Assembly: GCF_921293095.1 (NCBI RefSeq)
Contig: NC_060254.1
Span: forward strand, 105,238,917-105,302,916
Direction of reading: 5' to 3'
Length of the DNA: 64,000 nt
Source: Ischnura elegans
Taxonomy: Eukaryota; Arthropoda; Insecta; Odonata; Coenagrionidae
Shown: in pieces, positions 48,537 through 60,719 of the stretch
Layout: every line of letters begins with the position of its first letter
How positions within the stretch are numbered: the first letter of the stretch is position 1
The notes under the pieces: model-generated
Databases searched by the model: none
Told to the model about the DNA's origin: nothing
What the model saw: the letters and a program-made list of their open reading frames with translations, nothing else
Position numbers and translations under genes: made by a program

Positions 48537-50301
48537 TTACAGATGATGTTTATGAAAGCAATCCAAACAGAACCGTGGCTTTTTAGGGCAGTCATCACAG
48601 TAGGTAGTGACTTTTTTCACTTTGTTTTTTTCAATTTCCCCAAGTTGTTTCTTTTCGTAGCATCCTCGGCAATATTTCCGATTGATTCGCGCACCTCCTT
48701 CCTCCTTTTTGAATGAATGAGTAGCCATTCTTTTCCGTGATGTTTGTGGCAATGTAAGACTGGTCGGAGATCTATCGCCCTGTGACTCATTTCCCAAAAG
48801 CGATCCGATAAGGTTTTCCCTGAATTTTACTATCTGCATCTTACTGCCACAAATTTGGTTGAAAATGAAATAAGCATTCACCACAGAAGTCCCTAATAAT
48901 AGTTCTAACGCTACTCTTCTGTACCATTTCAAAGACCGACGCAATGGCGTTGAATAAGAGGAAAGTTGATCAGAAAGGTCTATGGATGATTTCCCTTCAT
49001 TATACTTCAGGATAGCTACTGGTTTCAAAACCCTTGACCTATATTTTTCCACTTCCTCCATCTCGTTTGAGTGGCATGTTGACAATAGCAAAACATCGCG
49101 TTTATCTTTCCACTTCATTATTGACACACCTCTTTGATTTTCTTTGACTACTATTTCCCCTTTCTTAAGTTTTTTTGGCCGTTACATCTTTGGGTATTCC
49201 CCTCCGATTTTTACGCAGGGTACCTAGTAAATGTGTCCTACGATCAAGAAGTGAATTGGCCAACTCTAAGCTCGTGTAATAATTGTCTGTAACAATCGTT
49301 CTGCCAGCATCTAGTAACTTCTCGGAGAGCTGCATAACTACAGCTGTTGGAACAGATCGCATGGCATCGCGCTCACGTCCTGCATAAATTTTCATATTCC
49401 ATACATAGCCCTTACCAGAGCACAATTTAAAAATTTTGACACCGTACTTATGCCTTTTTTGAGGAATGTACTGTTTTAATGCTAACCTGCCTTGAAATGG
49501 AATAATCGATTCGTCAACGCATAAAATTTCCCCAGGTGTATATAATTCCTGATAATTACAAATGATTTTATCCAAGAGTGGTTGAATTTTATGCAAACGG
49601 TCTTTGTTTGAATTTTCTTCATTATTGGAGAAGTGCAACATCCGTAACAAGAGTTCAAAACGATTTCTGCTCATGTGAGAAGGAGCTACATCATTACGAT
49701 ATATGAAGTTTTTACTCCAGTAGTCAGAAAGTTTTGGCATTTTTACCACACCCATATAAATCAGAATCCCAAAGAGCTTTTTGATCTCGTGAAGAGTTGT
49801 CGGTTTCCAATCTACCACACGAGATTTTCTAGAAGTAGTCAGACCTTTCACTTGATTGGCATAAATATTAGTTTGTTCCACTATCATTTCGAGAATTTCA
49901 TTGTCTATAATGTTAGAAAATATTCCAAAAGGGGAAGGATTACTCATATCTGCAACTACAGCACTCAATCCACTCTGCGCCGTAAACTGAAAATTCGGAT
50001 GATTTTTCACTGGTTCAGTCCAAAAGTCAGATGACGCATTTGGTGATGAGGGCACCGGTCTATTTAGCTGCACATTTTCACTCTCACTTAGCTCTCCGTC
50101 GGTTGTATCGGAGGTTGCCCCTCGTAGCAATTGTCCATCCTGCAAGGAATCGTCGCTTGAAGAGTTCACTCTGATGTCCTCATCACTGGAAGGGATATAT
50201 TCATCATTTCCCGTTACACTTTCAGAATCAGATGACTCTTCTAAGTATTTCCTCTTAGCCGCTTCAACAATGAATCTGGTCCGCGGGGTGAATTTATCCA
50301 T
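48537..50301 (-). CDS. piggyBac transposase (one frameshift)
   Basis: Cuts and rejoins the element at TTAA sites. The frame opens at 50301 with MDKFTPRTRF, followed by an acidic serine-rich N-terminus (residues 20-75). The DDE core then follows, with catalytic Asp263 (ILCVDESIIPF) and Asp339 (TIVTDNYYTSLELAN). After residue 377 the frame is lost in a run of seven A (49179-49173 on the minus strand). Reading resumes one base out of phase and continues to 48537, including the third Asp (KSSIDLSDQ) and a C-terminal cross-brace zinc finger (CRGCYEKKQ, CDDCPKK, CLDCFHKHH). Removing one A from the run would make the frame continuous, so this may be an assembly slip or a recent inactivation. Total length (~590 residues) is normal for the family. 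No intron is evident. Confidence 0.9.
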
Positions 50302-51507
50302 GTGGAATCACTAATGATAAAAGTAGATTTTGGTTCAACATTTCTTATATAATGAAAAAGATTATGAAAATATTCAGTGAACCAAAAAGTAGAAAAATGC
50401 AACTAAACATGTAAACCAAACTTACCAAAAGGACGATGACGCACCAAAGTAGAATTCAGCGCAGGACGCACAAAGTGGCACCGAGCACTCTACACATTTC
50501 TTCTACTAATCGTATTATAGAAGAAAATGTAGCCTCTTTTCATGTCACTGTGACAGCACTGATCTTTCGAAACGTTCTGTCGTCTCAAGACATAAAAGCG
50601 CCCTATATATAATGCTACGTATTCCTTCAACAAGTAGAAAGGGATACATTGTGTTGATGATGTGATATGAAGTTCCACACAATGTTTTACATTAGTCGAA
50701 TAAAAGAGTTCTCCGTCATAAACATAATAGCACTACATGTAGAAGGAAGGAGGGTCTCCTGGTATAACTTGTTGTTTAGTGTCTGTGCAGCGCCTACTGG
50801 CAGGAACGGACTTGAGTGTACGCTAGGGAAGGAGACAAAGTTAGCTCCGCGGAGGACAGCTGTGTCCGCGGAGGGGGGGCGGACTGGAGAGAAAACTGCT
50901 ACTAAGAAGTGTAATACTGAATATAAAATGAATGTAGGTGTTATTTATCACTACGAATATTTTACTGCACTACAAATGAAGTAATTGCCGTATTTTCGTA
51001 AATTTATAGGTATCCGCCAGCGCATAAGTTGGTGGTCGTGACGCTGACACCGTGGCGGACACCGGTGTCCGCTAATTAAATTTATCATTAGATAGAAAAA
51101 ATAATGTTACGTGCAATTTATTTTTTCATTAGCAAAGTTTTACTGCACTACAAATGAAGTTATTGCCATATTTTCGTAAATTTGTAGATAACCGCGAGTG
51201 CATAAGTTGGTGGTCGTGACTCCGACGCCGTGGCGGACACCGGTGTCCGCTAATTAAATTTATCATTATAATGAAAAAATTAATGTTATGTGCAATTTAA
51301 TATTGCTCAACTCTATTAGTCACAATAAACACATTTAAATATTAACTTGGCCTAAGGGGACATATTTAAAAAAAACCCTCGGCAGTTAACCTGTTAAGCA
51401 TACAATGGGAAACTGTAGTCACACCTTATTCACATTTCAAAACAAAGGTTAAATACTTACAATACTAATATATATAACGTTTAAGTTATAATTTGTTATG
51501 ACTACCG

Positions 51508-51575
51508 ATTTAGACTAGTTGTTAGAGTTCGTTGCTAACACGCGGGGGGCCCACGTTCAATGCTTCATTCATGCT
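51508..51575 (+). repeat. tRNA-Val-like SINE head
   Basis: The stretch TAGACTAGTTGTTAGAG, an anticodon-loop-like CTAACAC (AAC, Val), GGGGGGCCC and GTTCAATGC follow the order A box, anticodon loop, variable region, B box of a tRNA. The acceptor stem does not pair, so it is a tRNA-derived relic, not a functional tRNA. Confidence 0.4.
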
Positions 51576-51904
51576 GGCTTTTTTTCCACTTTTTTTTTTG
51601 TATTTTTTTTTGCAGAAACTTACGCCAAACTCCTAATTTTATTATTTTCAATCATAATAGTGTTTTCTGGGTTGAAAATCTTTCACATGTGCACGCTACG
51701 TCGATTTTATTACCCTTTCGATTTTGATAGTTTTTATCGAACTGCTGTAGCCATTTCGGTAACAATTACCAAATCAGTTTGATAGAATTTATCAAACTGG
51801 TTTGGTAATAATTACTGAATTTTTCAATGTGCCATATGAACCCAAAAATTTGATAAATTTCATCAGAATTCGATAGTTCTACCTAAACTTTTTTTTCCGT
51901 GTAG

Positions 51905-54900
51905 CATGTAGCAGAGTACCATGCTAGCTGATGGCGCTTGGCTTAAATAAGGATTATTAATACTTAATCAAACGGGGAAAACTGTCCTACCTTAGCCAGT
52001 TTTAAAAGGTGATTATTAAGACATGTTTCCCTGATCTCTGTGCCTCATGCATGCATTTGTAACCTCAGACGCTGTAAAACTCCTATCTACTCGTTTAGAA
52101 ATTGTGACGTTACGTGGAGTGGCATCGTATGGGCGCCAATCTGGCCTCTTTCAAATGAGGATAAAATTGACCCTTGCCATTCGTCTAAACCGGTATTTCT
52201 AAAACCAAATAATTTGTATATTATGAATACAGTAATGGTGGGTAAGGCATCGCAATCGACGCCTTTCGTTTTCTTTGATGAAGGAAACTACCCTATTATA
52301 CAAAATGATCATCGACTTACCCCGAAATATTTACCCAGATATATATGGAATTCTGTCGGGCGTGATGCTTAGAGATAAATAGCGACCGCCTGTGATAAAA
52401 TAAAAAAGGGAGATAAAATTGCATCCACTAGTCCAGCAGTCCGGAGACGGCTGCTGGCTGCGGGGATCACCGTACTCAACGGATGTTGGAAAGTGAATCT
52501 TTTAAACCAGGTGATTGATATAAAATCTATAATTAGACACGAACCCTTCTTTTCGTGAGCTACGTGTTTAAACAAATTTCACAATTAATAAACCTGCACT
52601 AACGGCGAATTTCTTTAAGAGCTATTTGACATGCATTCATTTAATGAATTTTAAAATAGGAAAAAGAGAATGTATGTAATTGTTTCTTAAGGTAACACTC
52701 TGGGGTCTAGTTGCTGTGATAACTAGAGTTATATATTTATATCAGTCATAACTAATTGCTCCCTGTGTAACCGGGTACAAATGCTAGTGGAGGCGGAGAT
52801 TTTTCAAATATTGCACCTTGCTTGCCGTAGCACTTTGAGGACGGCGTTTGGAACACATCCCTCTGTTCTTCGGAGGGTATGACAAGCCGCCATAACAATG
52901 AATACTTACCACAAATACTGACTTGATAGAACTACCATGGAACTGCTTTTTCTTTACCTCTTCACTCTTTCTGCTGCTCCTCCATAGTGGCTGATGTTTT
53001 CACTTTATTTATTATTAAAATATTGTTATACATTCAATTTTCTAAAATCAAGTAAGTGATTCTGATGGTTTGTTACAAATGCTAATGGCTCAAATTATGG
53101 CATCGACAAAAATTATCGTTAGAATATTTTACAGCAAACTTGGGCATTGCCAAAAAATTGATGCATGAACCTCATTAATTAACTACAATAGATAAATACA
53201 TAAATATCTCGCTACAGTATCTATTCGTCGTCAAGCCTAGTCAATAAGTTATGATTATTTAATACATTTATTAGTGACAATGTGGCAAACATGGTTAAGT
53301 CAAAATCATCTGGAACTCTCTTCTTCCGTGATGCCTTGTGATATGGTATTCGTCCGAAACTTAAGGGAAGCCGATAAAACCCCCAAATAGACCACCGTCA
53401 CAGAGTAGGGATATATATCTACTCTGTGCCACCGTGTCCTCATCAGGGCTGGTGAATAGATGGCGTAGAGTGTCCGCTGTGTTGTCTTGCGTCGCGCTCT
53501 CGTTGTCCTTTGCATTATTCGTACAGCGGATTTCATGGTGATGCTGTTTGTGAGGTGCTGTGTTTTAAATAAATCGTAATTAGTCCACTACATTATAACA
53601 ATCTTTTATGTTCGAAAAAACTCGTCCTTTTTGTTATAGCCTAGACAATAAGGCTCAGGTCATTGAGATAATTTACAATATATGTTTAAATTCAATCGTG
53701 GAGAACAGTTCCCATAAGTTCCCACTGCCACACCAATTGTTTTATGGCCACATGCGCATTTTTCAGGAAGTAATTTAACATTTATTAGGCGATTGAATCA
53801 TTTATGTTCTCAACTAATAGACTTAGTAATTAGAGAATAAAAGAGAGACAAGATGCCGCTGAAGGAAGGTAGATAGGAGAGAAATGCACGGTACTTAATG
53901 GGCATAAGATGAAATTTAGAGTTATTTAATAAAGTAAGTTTTATGCTATATCAAATTGGAATTTGAAGTATTTCATGTTATCTTATATTGGCTAGGTCGC
54001 GTAGAAATTTTCTTTCAGAAACATGTGGCAGATATTAACTTCGACGATGTTGTGAATTTTGGATTAATTTTGTCTCGAGCACCTACCTCACATGTGACTC
54101 TAAAATAACTTTATAAAGAAGAAGACCAATGGACATCAAGTCATATTAGAATCACATGATGATCAATGAAAAATATATTCAATCGTGTGAAAAGAAGTTA
54201 CTCTAAATTTTAAGATTAAGTAGCGCTCAGATAGTATGAGTATCACGGTAGACTACCTGAGATTAGAATTTGATGAAAAGAACGATTTTTCCCTCATCCG
54301 TCCGCCTTCCCAAATGCCATCACCCGCTCATTCCAGAAACATACCGGCACCATCTGTTCCCCAACACCATCGCAAGCCGCGCTGTCCTGGACTTGGGCCA
54401 CAGATGTTCTCTCAGTTGGACATGGGGAGATAGCAGGTCCACTTTGGCGACCACTGGCTCGCATGCAGGATCTGAGGAAGGGAGAAGGTAGAAAGCGATC
54501 GGTGACTCTGCGCCCGCCAGCCCTTCCGTTCTTTTGGACGCTGAGTGCAATTTCAATCTATTGCATGGATCGAGGAAGGGTACTGCAGGCAGCGGGCAAC
54601 TCCACACCCTCCTTACCACAAGCTCAGTCATCTGAGAACATAAGTTGTCCGTTTAAGGCTAGTAGCAAGCCTTATTAACAATATCACAGCCATTGATTCT
54701 CTCGCGTTGTGGGAACCATGGAGCAACAAGAACGAAATTTGATGAATGGGAATTGAAATTTCTTGTCCTTTATGCTTTTAAAAGAGATATATAAAAAAAT
54801 CAACAGTGGGCAAGGTTGAGACGTATAACATACTTATGACATATGACATGACACCTGGAAGAAAGATACAGCATAAGCAATGGAGGCATTAAAAATCACC

Positions 54901-56330
54901 AAGCAAACAAATGAAATTCAGGCGATCTTCAAACAATCGAATTATTATGCTTCTTTGTTTTGGGACAAATGAGGCGTGTTACCTTTTGATTTCATTCTGC
55001 CGGGTTTCACGATAAATGCAAATACTTGGTCGATTGCGCGGAGCCATTCAAAATAAAATAAGAGGCGTGCTGAATTCTGTAAGTGTTCTGATGCATGACA
55101 CCGCCCGTCTCCTAAGCGCTTGTACTACTCAACTGTTCTTTGAGCAATTTCAATGTTTACGATAACCCTCCTTTCCAATGATGTACTTGCGATTTTTGAC
55201 TTGCATAATTCGCGGAGTGACAATTTGGCTAGGAAAAAGCGTTTAAAAGCGGACGATTAGATTCAGGAAAGCGGTGAAATCATTGAAAGGCATTCGCAGC
55301 AACGTCCTATGGAGAACGACCTTCGCCGAGGCCATTGCGTCGAAAATGAAGCAAATGTGTACTTATTGTTTAGCAATGAAATGATTTTTGTTCGATCACT
55401 TATTCTTTTAGTCATGACCCATTGGAGGTAGAAAAAAAAAGCCCTCGGTAATGAGAAAGAACATACAAAGAATAATTAAAAAATAACCAATGCTCAGGTA
55501 CAGAATATTAAATCAGGAAGATCAAAAAGATGACAGAAAATACTGAACACGAATAAAAATAATCAGGTATATAACATTAGCCATTACATCTAAACTATCT
55601 ATTATTGAGGTGGTTGGTTGGTCGGGGGATCAGAAAACTAAAATCCTCGTCACCTACCGCCATCGCACCAACCTCCACCTAGGCATAAAATTATGCAATA
55701 AATAAAAGCGGTGATGGCATAAGATAAGTAATGTATTGCAGTTCTGGATAGCACAGTTCATCCTATAAAAAGGAAGTCACATTCGGATGGAAGTTAATCC
55801 CGTGATACTTTATAGTTGAGTTGAACCTTTAAAGCTCAGTATAATAATCGAATTAGAACTTATCATGAAAAACATTTATCACATGTTTCTTGCGTGTATA
55901 ATGATTAAGAAGTTCTCCTTGGTGTTTATGTTAGGTAATAGGATACATAAAAACGTGAAAGGAAATGTGTAAACTTAAATATTTTAACTTAAGAATTCAC
56001 CGTGTAACCAAACCAATTAAGCAGGCGATTGAACAGAAATTACTGCATGTTCTAAATCTTCTAAGTCAACATAATTCTCCGCGTGCCACTTTTCGGATGT
56101 TTGGCAGGGGATGATTAATCACCATCTTGCAGCATGCAAGAGGACCACCGCTCCCAAACCGACCGGTCATTGTAATATTACGCATAATGGCATAATATAC
56201 GTACATATCAGGGGATTTGGTTCATTGATTTACGTGTTCACTCGTACTTGTAATTTCATTTGCTTTAACACAGTTAAGTTGACATAAGAGCTCACTCTGC
56301 GACTATACGCAGTAAAGCGTACCTCGTGAC
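51905..56330. other. Sparse region without firm genes
   Basis: Mostly AT-rich. A 10-bp-arm hairpin at 53399-53428 (CACAGAGTAG and inverse) lies beside a CTGATGAG-containing minus-strand segment near 53450 that recalls PLE ends. A GC-richer patch at 54290-54640 has open frames on both strands, but no domain or splice support. Confidence 0.35.
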
Positions 56331-56479
56331 CTAAGTGCGTGACGTCAGGAGAGGAATGTTGAGGATCTCTTTTGTGGCGCCCTCACTCCCTTTCCCTCAT
56401 CCCCTCTCCTTCTCCTTCAATACCTCCCCTTAACAACCAGCTCTCCACCCTACGACGCGCAAACCGAACCTCTCCCGAA

Positions 56480-57575
56480 CGCCTTCGCGATGCACTTGGA
56501 CTCCCGACAATTTTGACTCTGACTTGAGCTATTTGTTCACGGCAACCTCCCCTGATATCCTAAGTGATTCCCCGCCCTCTTTACCTCTCAGGACTGTATG
56601 TTAGAAGCAGTGCGTCACTTTGGGTTTTCCCTTAATTCCTCATTCCATCATACCCAGTTAAGTTTGAGCCTCACAGCAGTTCGGATAGGGTAAGGAGGTG
56701 TGTCCTCCCTCGCAGAAGGGTACGGGTAAGTCCTATTCTCGTAAATAACCTATTAATCCATGATAATCTACAAATTTAATCATAATTGTTCATTATTTTT
56801 GATCAAGAAGGAAACATTCTTTGGAAAATTATTTGGACACAATTATTGGAGTTTTTGTACCCACATCCTTGGTTTCGACTTCATGTTACTTCCGAGTATA
56901 ATGATTAAGAACTGTTCCTTTCATCAGTACCAAATTTTTAGTGCTATAGCTTAAAGCTACTTCTTGTTCTTTTTACAGTTTACAAAAGGTGGAGTGAACA
57001 ATTCAATTAATTCAGTGATTGACAGTGCAATTCTAAAATCAAGTTGCCAACGATCTCTTCGACCCTTTTCCTCAACGTTTGGATAATAATAAATGGTTCT
57101 TCATCACGATGAAAGCAGTGTGCATGTCTCTTGGAATTATGTGAAGATAACAGAATGTGTTACTCATCGGCTAAAGAGTGAAGTGAAATTGTCATGTTTC
57201 CATCAAATAATTCATTGTCAGTGTTGTGTTCAATGTGAAGTGCTTGTGAATATAAGTATTTTGGGGTGTCGCTGTTTTAAAGCTAAGCTCTGTCGTCGAT
57301 GGACCTGGAAGCAAGTAGAAGGTAGGGAGTCTTCTCCTCTTGCAGTTTTATTCAACATGGAGGTTAAACAATTTTTGCAGAAAATAATTTAAAACAAAAG
57401 TGATATAGCTCCATTTTTTTCTGAGGAGAAGGAAAATTCTTTGACCCAATTCGCGGAGTCTCCTGAAAATGAAATATATTTCAGGAGTTTATTCGTAGAG
57501 TGTCTTAGAATGTTGGAGCTATCGGTTTTTGTAGTATGGCGGGGTGAATAAAAAAGGATTTTCATATTAGTTCAA
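56480..57575 (+). other. Candidate small two-exon gene or lncRNA
   Basis: The GC-rich segment 56340-56725 ends in a donor CGG|GTAAGT (exon end 56725). An acceptor with pyrimidine tract (TTCTTTTTACAG) precedes 56979, giving a 253-bp intron. Exon 2 holds an open frame 57093-57392 (99 codons; cysteine-rich CQCCVQCEV). AATAAA occurs at 57547. The protein has no recognised domain, so this could be non-coding RNA. Confidence 0.3.
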
Positions 57576-60150
57576 TAGGTATAAATTTCCTAGTACTGCT
57601 CTTTCGCTATCGCGTGATCTGGCCACCAATTTCTACAGGTTCGACTATGTATATTTAAGATGCCTTGGGATGAATATTCCTAATGCTCGTATAGAACTTC
57701 GTAATGTTCCAAATCTTTAATTTTACACCCCATACTGATACGCCATTTATAACAGTTTTTAATCTGTAAAGTGTCTGAAAATGCAATCAGTGTCGTGTAC
57801 ACTAAGTTCTCAAAAAGGTTTTTGTTCAGTGAAAACAGGGTCACATAGAAAAGAACAACTGAATCACCTCTTTGGAAAAGAGAGTTGAAGTGAGAAAGGT
57901 GTTTGGTTGGTAGAAGTAGATAAGCTTCTTCTCCACTTCCCACTGCGCTTTAAAAACACGAATGTGCAAATCTACGTGAGGCAGTATATAACTGTATGAC
58001 TCGCTATAATCTAAACCTATTCGTTTGCGTGTTTCATGGTATATACCTTGATTTGATCCCTTGCGTGCCGACCGTGTAAATCTCAGACAAAACGCAAGCC
58101 ATAATAGTGCTAATTCAATATTTCTGCCACATTTGCTTCGTTCACTTTTTTATCCAAAATAAACCCTTCTCCATATTTTTCCTTCGTCGTGTACTTTACA
58201 GAAAAATCTAAACAGTTTGAAAGCTGAAGTAAACCACGATGCATTTCCCCTTGTACTGACATAACTCGTGAGTTGCGAAAGAATAATATTATATATTGAC
58301 AGAATACTTAGTCGGCTTATCTCATGTTTAAAAGTTATGAGGCGTACGAATTTTTATCTCTTCAGCTTTTGTTGACTACGACCATTGTCATTAAATAACT
58401 CAATACTGATAAGCAAACCACGCTGGCAATGTCTGAATTACACATTCAGAAATATTCCCATGCAGAAACGCGTTGATTAGGTGACCAAGCTAATACCAAT
58501 GAACTTGGCTTGTGCTGAAGTTGAAATTCATTGATTATTTCCGTGCAGCTTTTTCTTGAAATTTGCAAGAATGTTAGTGTCGCATCATTGTGGCTTCGAT
58601 GAACTGTTGCGAAATCTCCTTCACTTTAACCTCTCAAAACACAGAACTTCGAATAGGCATGCCTGCTGGCGCCAAGAATTGGGGCCTAAAATCCGTAATA
58701 ATTCTAGTCGACAATGGTTTTATTTCGGGGAAAATAAAACAAAAATTTGTATTAATTTAAAATATGTTTAAACCTACTCAAGATGCCAGTTTTTATGCCT
58801 TTACTGAAGAACAAAATTTGCTATATCAAAGATAATTAACTTGAGTCGTTACCAAATGATTAAATCTAATGATGAAATCATCACGACATGACTTACCTTG
58901 AGTAAAATTCGAAGATGAAGACCAAGATCCTTCACGGACGAAATCAATTTCATCTATCCTTCATTACGCTATCCTTGAAGTGGTAACTTTCGCTGGTGAC
59001 TTATATCTTCAGTTGGTTCGTAATGAACCATTTAGCAATCTCTTTGTATAAAGAAGACGGCATCAGGTTACTCCATCCGTTGGCCCAAGTTGAACTTGGC
59101 TATCAGGGAAACGAATCTGCGAATGACCAGAAAAATAAAAACTACTATGTTATTTTTATAATTCAATCAAGAGCTACTAATTTCATCGGCGTGTACATTA
59201 AAGTATAATGCCATAATTATTCAGGCTTAGTTAGCGACACTACTTTGAGGCCAAGAAAGGTTTGATAGATACTAACTAACGCCATTATAAATGAACGAAT
59301 GTAAAAGCGAGCATGCAAGTTTTCGATATTTTATCGATATCCGTGGCATAGTGGAAGAAGATGATCACATTGCGGACTTAATTGAAAAGCATAGATCATA
59401 TAGAAGACTGAAGATCTTCGAAGCAATTGAAAGCTCTGTTTTGAACTGTCCAGATTTAATTGTTTACGCTCGGCTAATGAACAATATGGAAAATATTTTT
59501 GGGTGTTATTAGAAAGTTTTTTTGCGATTAAACTTAAGGCAGCAATTAGGAGATTATCGACCCATTCGCAGCTGGCTTACAACGGACAAATAGATAGAAC
59601 ATTTCCGTTTCATGGAATCTTTACCACCGAAATAATCCGTAGATCCGAAGGAGTATTAATCTAAGCAATGCATACGACCTTGATTGAATTGAAACTACTA
59701 ATGCTCAGTGCGGTTTTCATATTTAAATATTCGATAAATTTGAAACATCTGTGACAAATAATGGATCGTAAAGGAGAGATTTTTATGCGCTATTGAGAAC
59801 ACATAAATACTAATCCCATGTGTACAAATCGCATAGTGGGATTAGCAATGCTCTTATCGCTCGCGAACTCACTAAATATCTCCGCTAATCACTGTCGTAT
59901 GGAGTAAGTTTACATGGTGAGCTACATTAGTAACATGTCAATGCTTGAAGACAATCATGATTAGAATTACTTTCTCTGTTCACTATCTCATAAAAATTAC
60001 TTGTGCTCACTTACCTCAGTCAAAACCGCTGCATTTCTTCTAAGTATTTCTGTTGATATGTACGTCGTATAATCGCTCTCCATCCTCGTTTAGGCATAAT
60101 GAGACGGTGACTTCAACGAACGAAGGAACGTTTAAAACAGTCCAGGAAAT
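57576..60150. other. No gene recognised
   Basis: AT-rich intergenic DNA. The open frame 59291-59512 lacks splice sites or known domains. Confidence 0.35.
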
Positions 60151-60609
60151 GAATTCAACAAATTGAAAACATTCAGAAGTGTGACTCTGCCGAAAGGACG
60201 GTAGGTGCTTTCTTCGTAAATAAGAGGAAGGGGAGGTGCTGCTTTGCGGACGACAGTTGAATGCGGACCGTTGATGTACTGTTATTCGTAATGCGGTGAC
60301 GTGTTTTGCAAACGTACCTAATGACCTTCACACATGACTAGAAAATTCTGGAACATTGATCACGTGTGTTTCGACCGTTGGCTGCTTGAGAATTTCCGCG
60401 CTATTTTTGTATAATAGCTGAATCATACGAACGAATCTTATTGGTCGAACGTTTTATTGATTTTCCGCGCGATAAATTTTTTAATTATAATAAAAAATAT
60501 TACCGTATTTATTGATGTACTTCATTGGATAAAATTTCAAAGGACCCACATCTAAGATATTCAGCGCTTTTTTTCGGTTTTTTGTTGATTAAATAAATAA
60601 ATCGGTTCG

Positions 60610-60660
60610 AAATCATCGTGACGTCACAGGCACACGTCACGTGGCTGACGTAGTGTCGGA
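60610..60660 (+). promoter_or_regulatory. Promoter-like cluster: CRE, E-box, CRE half-site
   Basis: Within 32 bp lie a palindromic CRE TGACGTCA (60619-60626), an E-box CACGTG (60638-60643) and TGACG (60646-60650). They stand 70-100 bp before a strong splice donor. The surrounding 60160-60720 is GC- and CpG-richer than the neighbouring DNA. This fits a housekeeping-type promoter on the plus strand. Confidence 0.5.
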
Positions 60661-60719
60661 ACGTCCCCTCCCTCCTTTTCTGGACTTCAGTTCGCGGCAA
60701 GCTCTGTTGGGATTAAGAG
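60655..60719 (+). other. 5' UTR exon 1 of a plus-strand host gene
   Basis: The exon ends AAGAG|GTGAGTACC, a near-consensus donor, just after the promoter-like cluster. Its start is only estimated. It would be non-coding, joined over a 1225-bp intron to the exon at 61945. Confidence 0.5.

Larger units (their letters stand above)
47795..51393 (-). mobile_element. piggyBac element, nearly intact
   Basis: TTAA target sites stand at 47791-47794 and 51394-51397. Terminal repeats are CAGGTTGACTGCCGTGG on the left and CAGGTTAACTGCCGAGG inverted on the right. The palindrome GCGGACACCGGTGTCCGC occurs in both subterminal regions: 47812 and a variant near 47850 on the left, 51055 and 51235 on the right. 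On the right it sits in a ~181-bp tandem duplication (50960-51315). The transposase occupies 50301-48537. It is the youngest-looking autonomous-type element in the window, lying inside element ix. Confidence 0.9.
37407..51901. mobile_element. En/Spm-like element 'ix', opened by several later insertions
   Basis: The ends are CACGGAAAAAAATG on the left and the inverse of CACGGAAAAAAAAG on the right, each flanked by TA (37405-37406 and 51902-51903). Both subterminal regions (37430-37780 and 51715-51880) repeat words of the type TATCAAACTGGTTTGGTAA. Between them lie the separately bounded elements 37991-46020, 46274-47756 and 47795-51393, leaving about 1.4 kb of ix itself, which is non-coding. 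Confidence 0.65.

Noticed and set aside
53399-53460. CTGATGAG box and hairpin resembling a hammerhead or PLE end
   Set aside because: The hairpin is separate from the box and no GAAA-closed stem II is found; kept only as a remark.
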